Source: CAVWNR01 sp963756525 (GTDB lineage Bacteria > Actinomycetota > Actinomycetes > Mycobacteriales > Jatrophihabitantaceae). Taken from it: a stretch of DNA of 64,000 nt. The stretch covers positions 236,531 through 300,530 of the forward strand of contig CAVWNR010000006.1 of assembly GCA_963756525.1 (NCBI GenBank), given 5' to 3'. Below are positions 60,853 to 64,000 of the stretch, piece after piece; within the stretch, counting starts at the first letter, position 1; each line of letters starts with the position of its first letter. Both the position numbers and the translations under genes were made by a program. The notes under the pieces were generated by a model. That model had not been told where the DNA came from, searched no databases, and saw only the letters and a program-made list of their open reading frames with translations.

Positions 60853-63800
60853 ATGGCTGACGAGACGGGCGTGGGCATCCGGCTCCTCGGTGGGTTCGAG
60901 GCCACCGTGGACGGCCGGCTGGTAGCGGCCGACGCCTGGCGCCTGCGCAAGGCCAAGACTCTGGTGAAACTGCTGGTCCTCGCCGACGGGCATCGGATGC
61001 ACCGCGAATCTCTGGTGGCCCTGCTCTGGCCCGATCGCGATGCGGCGTCCGGCACCAACAACCTGCACCAAGCCTTGTATGTGGCCCGGCGGGTGCTCTC
61101 CCGCGGATCCGGCGGGCTGTTCGCGCTGCGTGAGGACGTGGTGTTGCTGTCCGACGGCGCGATGCCGTGGATAGACGTGGAGGCGTTCGAGGCGGCCTGT
61201 CGGCGCGCGCGTGATACGCGTGCTCCCGGCGACTACCGGTCGGCCGTCGAGCTGTATCGCGGCGACCTGCTGCCGGAGGATCAGTTCGAGGCCTGGGCCG
61301 AGGCGCCCCGGGAGGCGCTGCGTGATCGCCGCCTCGGTTTGTTGATCGAGTATGCCGAGCTGCTGGCGGAGCGGCGCGAGTACACCGAGGTCGCCGAGAT
61401 CGCCGGCGTGGTCACGGCGGCCGACCCCTTCCATGAGGGCGCGTACCGATTGCTGATGACGGCGCTGGCGGCCCGCGGTCGGCGCTATGAGGCCCTCGCG
61501 ATGTTCGACCGGCTTCGGGAGAGCCTCACGCAGGAATTTGCGGCCGACCCCGAACCGGAGACCCGGCGGTTGTATCGCGCCCTGCTGACTGGCGGCGATC
61601 GGTCACCCGCTGCGGCGACGGTGACCGAGCCGGCCACGTCCATGACGACGGGGGCGCCGGCGGTGATCAAACCGGATGCGGCCGGGACATCGCGCCCGGC
61701 CCCGGCGCGCGGCCTGGGCAATCTGACCGTGGAGCAGACCTCGTTCGTCGGTCGCGAACGCGAGATCGCCGAGATCGTCCAGGCGCTTGGGCGTACCCGG
61801 CTGCTGACGCTGACCGGTCCCGGCGGGGCGGGAAGACGCGGCTCGCGTGCGAGGTCGCCGCCGGGCTGGTCGACCGCTACCCCGACGGGGTCCATGTGGC
61901 GGAATTGGCGTCACTGTCGCGACCGGAGCTGGTGCCGCACACGGTGGCTGCGGTGTTGGAGGTGTCAATTCCGGGCCCGGAAAACGCTGAGGTCGCGCTG
62001 GCGCGGCAATTGGCGGATCGTCGCCTGCTGCTGGTCCTGGACAACTGCGAACATCTGCTGGGCGCGTGTGCGCGGCTGGCCGCGGAGGTGTCGCGCGGCT
62101 GCCCGGGTGTGACCATCCTGGCGACCAGCCGGGAGCCGCTGCGAGTCGGCGGTGAGGTGACCTGGCGCACGCCGTCGCTTGCCCTGCCCGATCTGCGCGC
62201 CCTGCCGCCATTGGATCGGCTCGCGGAACTGGAGTCGGTACGGCTGTTCATCGAGCGGGCGCACGACGCCGCACCGCAGTTCGTGCTCGACGAGACGACC
62301 GGGCCGCCGGTGGCCGAGATCTGCGTCCGCCTGGACGGGATGCCGCTGGCCCTCGAACTCGCCGCGGCCCGAACTTCTGCGCTTGCGCCGAGCCAGATCG
62401 CGTCCCGGCTCGGTGACGCGCTGCGGGTCTTGGATCGCGGCAGCCGGTCCGCGCTCACCCGCCAGCAGACGTTGCACGCCACGCTGGCGTGGAGCCACGA
62501 CCTGCTCGACGCGACCGAGCGCATCCTGTTCCGGCGCCTTGCCGTGTTCGCCGGCAGCATGGCGCTGGAGGCCGTCGAGCAGGTATCCGGCGGCGCGGGC
62601 TTGGACGTAGTCGACCTGCTCAGCCGGCTGGTCGACAAGTCGCTGGTGCAGGTCGAGCACGTAGGCGGGACGGCGCGCTACCGGCTGCTGGAGACGGTCC
62701 GGCAGTTCGCCGATCAGCGCCTGCGCGAGGCCGGTGAGAAGACCGAGCGGGTCCGCGCCCACCGTGACTTCTTCGTCGCCTTGGCCGCCGCGAACGACCC
62801 GGAGCGGGCCGTCGGTGTGGTCAACGACTCCCCGCAGGTGTTGGACGCCGAACATGACAATCTGCGCGTCGCCCTGTCCAGCGGCCTGGCCGAGGACCCG
62901 CCGGCGGCGTTGCGGCTCGCGGTCAGCCTGTGGCGGTTCTGGCTGGCCCGCGGCGACTTCGCCGAAGCCAGCCGGTGGTTGGCCGCGACCCTGGCCGCGG
63001 CACCGAACGCACGGCGGCGCGAGCCGGCGCGCTGCTGGCCGCCGCCGCGATCGAGGTGCGTCGCGGTGACCCCACCACCCGGCAGATCGACCTGTACGTC
63101 GAGGCCGTAGCCATCATGCGTGCCGTCGGCGACGATCGTTCACTCGCTCAGGCCCTGCACCGAGCCGGTCTGCTGGCGTGGGTGTCCAATCACGGTTGGC
63201 GGCGCGCGGTCGACCTCGTCGAGGAGGCCCGCACGCTGGCCATCACCGCCGGCGACGCCGGTGCCGCGGCCAGCGCGACCCACACCCTCGGCGTGATCGC
63301 CGTGTCGCGAGGCGCCGGGGCCCAGGCGGAGGAACTCTTCGCGCAGACGCTCGGCCTGCTCGAACGACTCCCCCCGGACCTGCCACCGTTCTTCCTCGTC
63401 CTGACTCCTGGCCACTCCTGGGAAATCGGCCCCGCTGGGCTGCCGCGGCTACCGTTCACCGAGACCGTGCTGCTGTTCCGCCGCGTAGGCACCGAGCAGG
63501 CGACGGCCTACACCTTGTCCAACCTCTCCTACCCGCTGAGCCTGGCCGGGAACCCGCCACGGGCCCGACGGTTGCTCGAGGACAGCGTCCACGCCTTCGA
63601 ACGCCGCGGCGACCAGCACGGCGCCGCGTTGGCGCGGTGCCGGCTGGCCAATGTGCACCGGATCGCCGGTGAGCTCGACGAGGCGGCCGAACTACTCGAG
63701 CACAGCATGGCGATCCGCCGCGGCCTGGGCGATCGGCGCGGGGTCGGTATCACCCTGATCAACCAAGGCCTGCTCGCCGCCGCCGGCGGAGACCTGGGAC

Positions 63801-64000
63801 CGGCCGATCGGCTGCTGCGCGAGGCGCTGTTGCTCTTCGACGATATGGAGGACGGGCCTGGGCGTGAGGGCACCCTGCTCGACCTGGGACTGATTCTGCT
63901 CGACGCCGGCGAGCACGAACGAGCGCGGCGGGTGCTGCGACGGTGGCACGACCTGCCGCCCGTCTCGTGGACGTTTCGATCTCGGGCGTGGTCGCTGCTG
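60853..64000 (+). pseudogene. SARP/AfsR-type regulator (BTAD, NB-ARC, TPR) with two frameshifts, partial
   Basis: The N-terminus is a winged helix plus BTAD domain of the SARP family (IRLLGGFEATVDGRL, WPDRDAASGTNNLHQALYVARR, FEAWAEAPREALRDRR), then NB-ARC starting FVGREREIAEIVQAL. The frame breaks in the Walker A codons near 61831-61834: the sequence needs one extra base to read GGAGKTRLACEVAAG. The next part continues with LLLVLDNCEHLL, TSREPLRV and GMPLALELAAARTSAL, breaks again near 63010-63011, and resumes as TPR-like repeats open to the right edge. Both breaks look like single-base losses. An intact protein would be over 1000 residues. Confidence 0.75.

Overview
This window is high-GC DNA from an Actinomycetota chromosome. 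The signs are a WXG100/ESX-type secreted protein, WhiB7, mycoredoxin, AdnAB, UvrD2, Ku with LigD-type proteins, ANTAR and SARP regulators, and frequent GTG starts. Gene order from about 6.4 to 43.7 kb closely follows, from memory, the Mycobacterium tuberculosis Rv3212-Rv3193c block: PQQ-like protein, DEAD-box helicase, ferritin-like protein, DUF3107, TetR, DUF3152, MoeZ, alkyltransferase-like protein, AdnA, AdnB, NudC, Mrx1, UvrD2, WhiB7, ABC1 kinase, ThiF-like protein, zincin, PDZ-Lon protease, UPF0182. Extra modules such as Ku/LigD and M20/M16 peptidases, together with the later accessory content, suggest a non-mycobacterial actinobacterium, perhaps Frankiales- or Jatrophihabitans-like. That placement is inference.

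Layout. 1-6.5 kb: an FHA protein fragment and a WXG100 protein, divergent around a DnaA-box inverted repeat; then Nudix, PHP phosphatase, a Gly-rich membrane protein, a RecB-like Fe-S nuclease, an MpaB-like oxygenase and a hydrolase. 6.5-18.2 kb: conserved housekeeping genes interrupted by an NHEJ module (LigD-type polymerase, ATP-dependent ligase, Ku). 18.2-33.5 kb: DNA repair and redox, with alkyltransferase-like protein, AdnA-AdnB, M20 and paired M16 peptidases, NudC, Mrx1 and UvrD2. 33.5-34.8 kb: the whiB7 locus with a leader uORF and an intrinsic-terminator attenuator, followed by two small proteins. 34.8-43.7 kb: ABC1 kinase, ThiF-like protein, a cluster of DnaA-like boxes, YgjP-like metalloprotease, zincin, PDZ-Lon protease, UPF0182 and initiator tRNA.

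After the tRNA (43.8-64 kb) the window becomes accessory: an HNH/DUF2510 remnant, a luciferase-like/LysR/tautomerase locus with a frameshifted LysR, two GNAT proteins, an IS110 element with a possible bridge-RNA region, an IS5-type element broken by a 121-bp MITE-like insertion, and a stress-signalling island (GAF-ANTAR, SpoIIE phosphatase, MarR, STAS, two unknown small genes and a SigB/F-type sigma factor in a tightly overlapped chain). It ends with a DUF998 membrane protein, an M64 peptidase with a lectin-like propeller and coupled partner, and a SARP-NB-ARC-TPR regulator carrying two apparent frameshifts that runs off the right edge.

Functionally the core half is dominated by double-strand-break repair (Ku/LigD, AdnAB, UvrD2, RecB-like nuclease) and redox or antibiotic stress (WhiB7, Mrx1, NudC). 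The accessory half carries mobile elements, decaying regulators and a partner-switch-like sigma module. All observed frameshifts lie in the accessory half, which fits decay there but does not exclude sequencing error.
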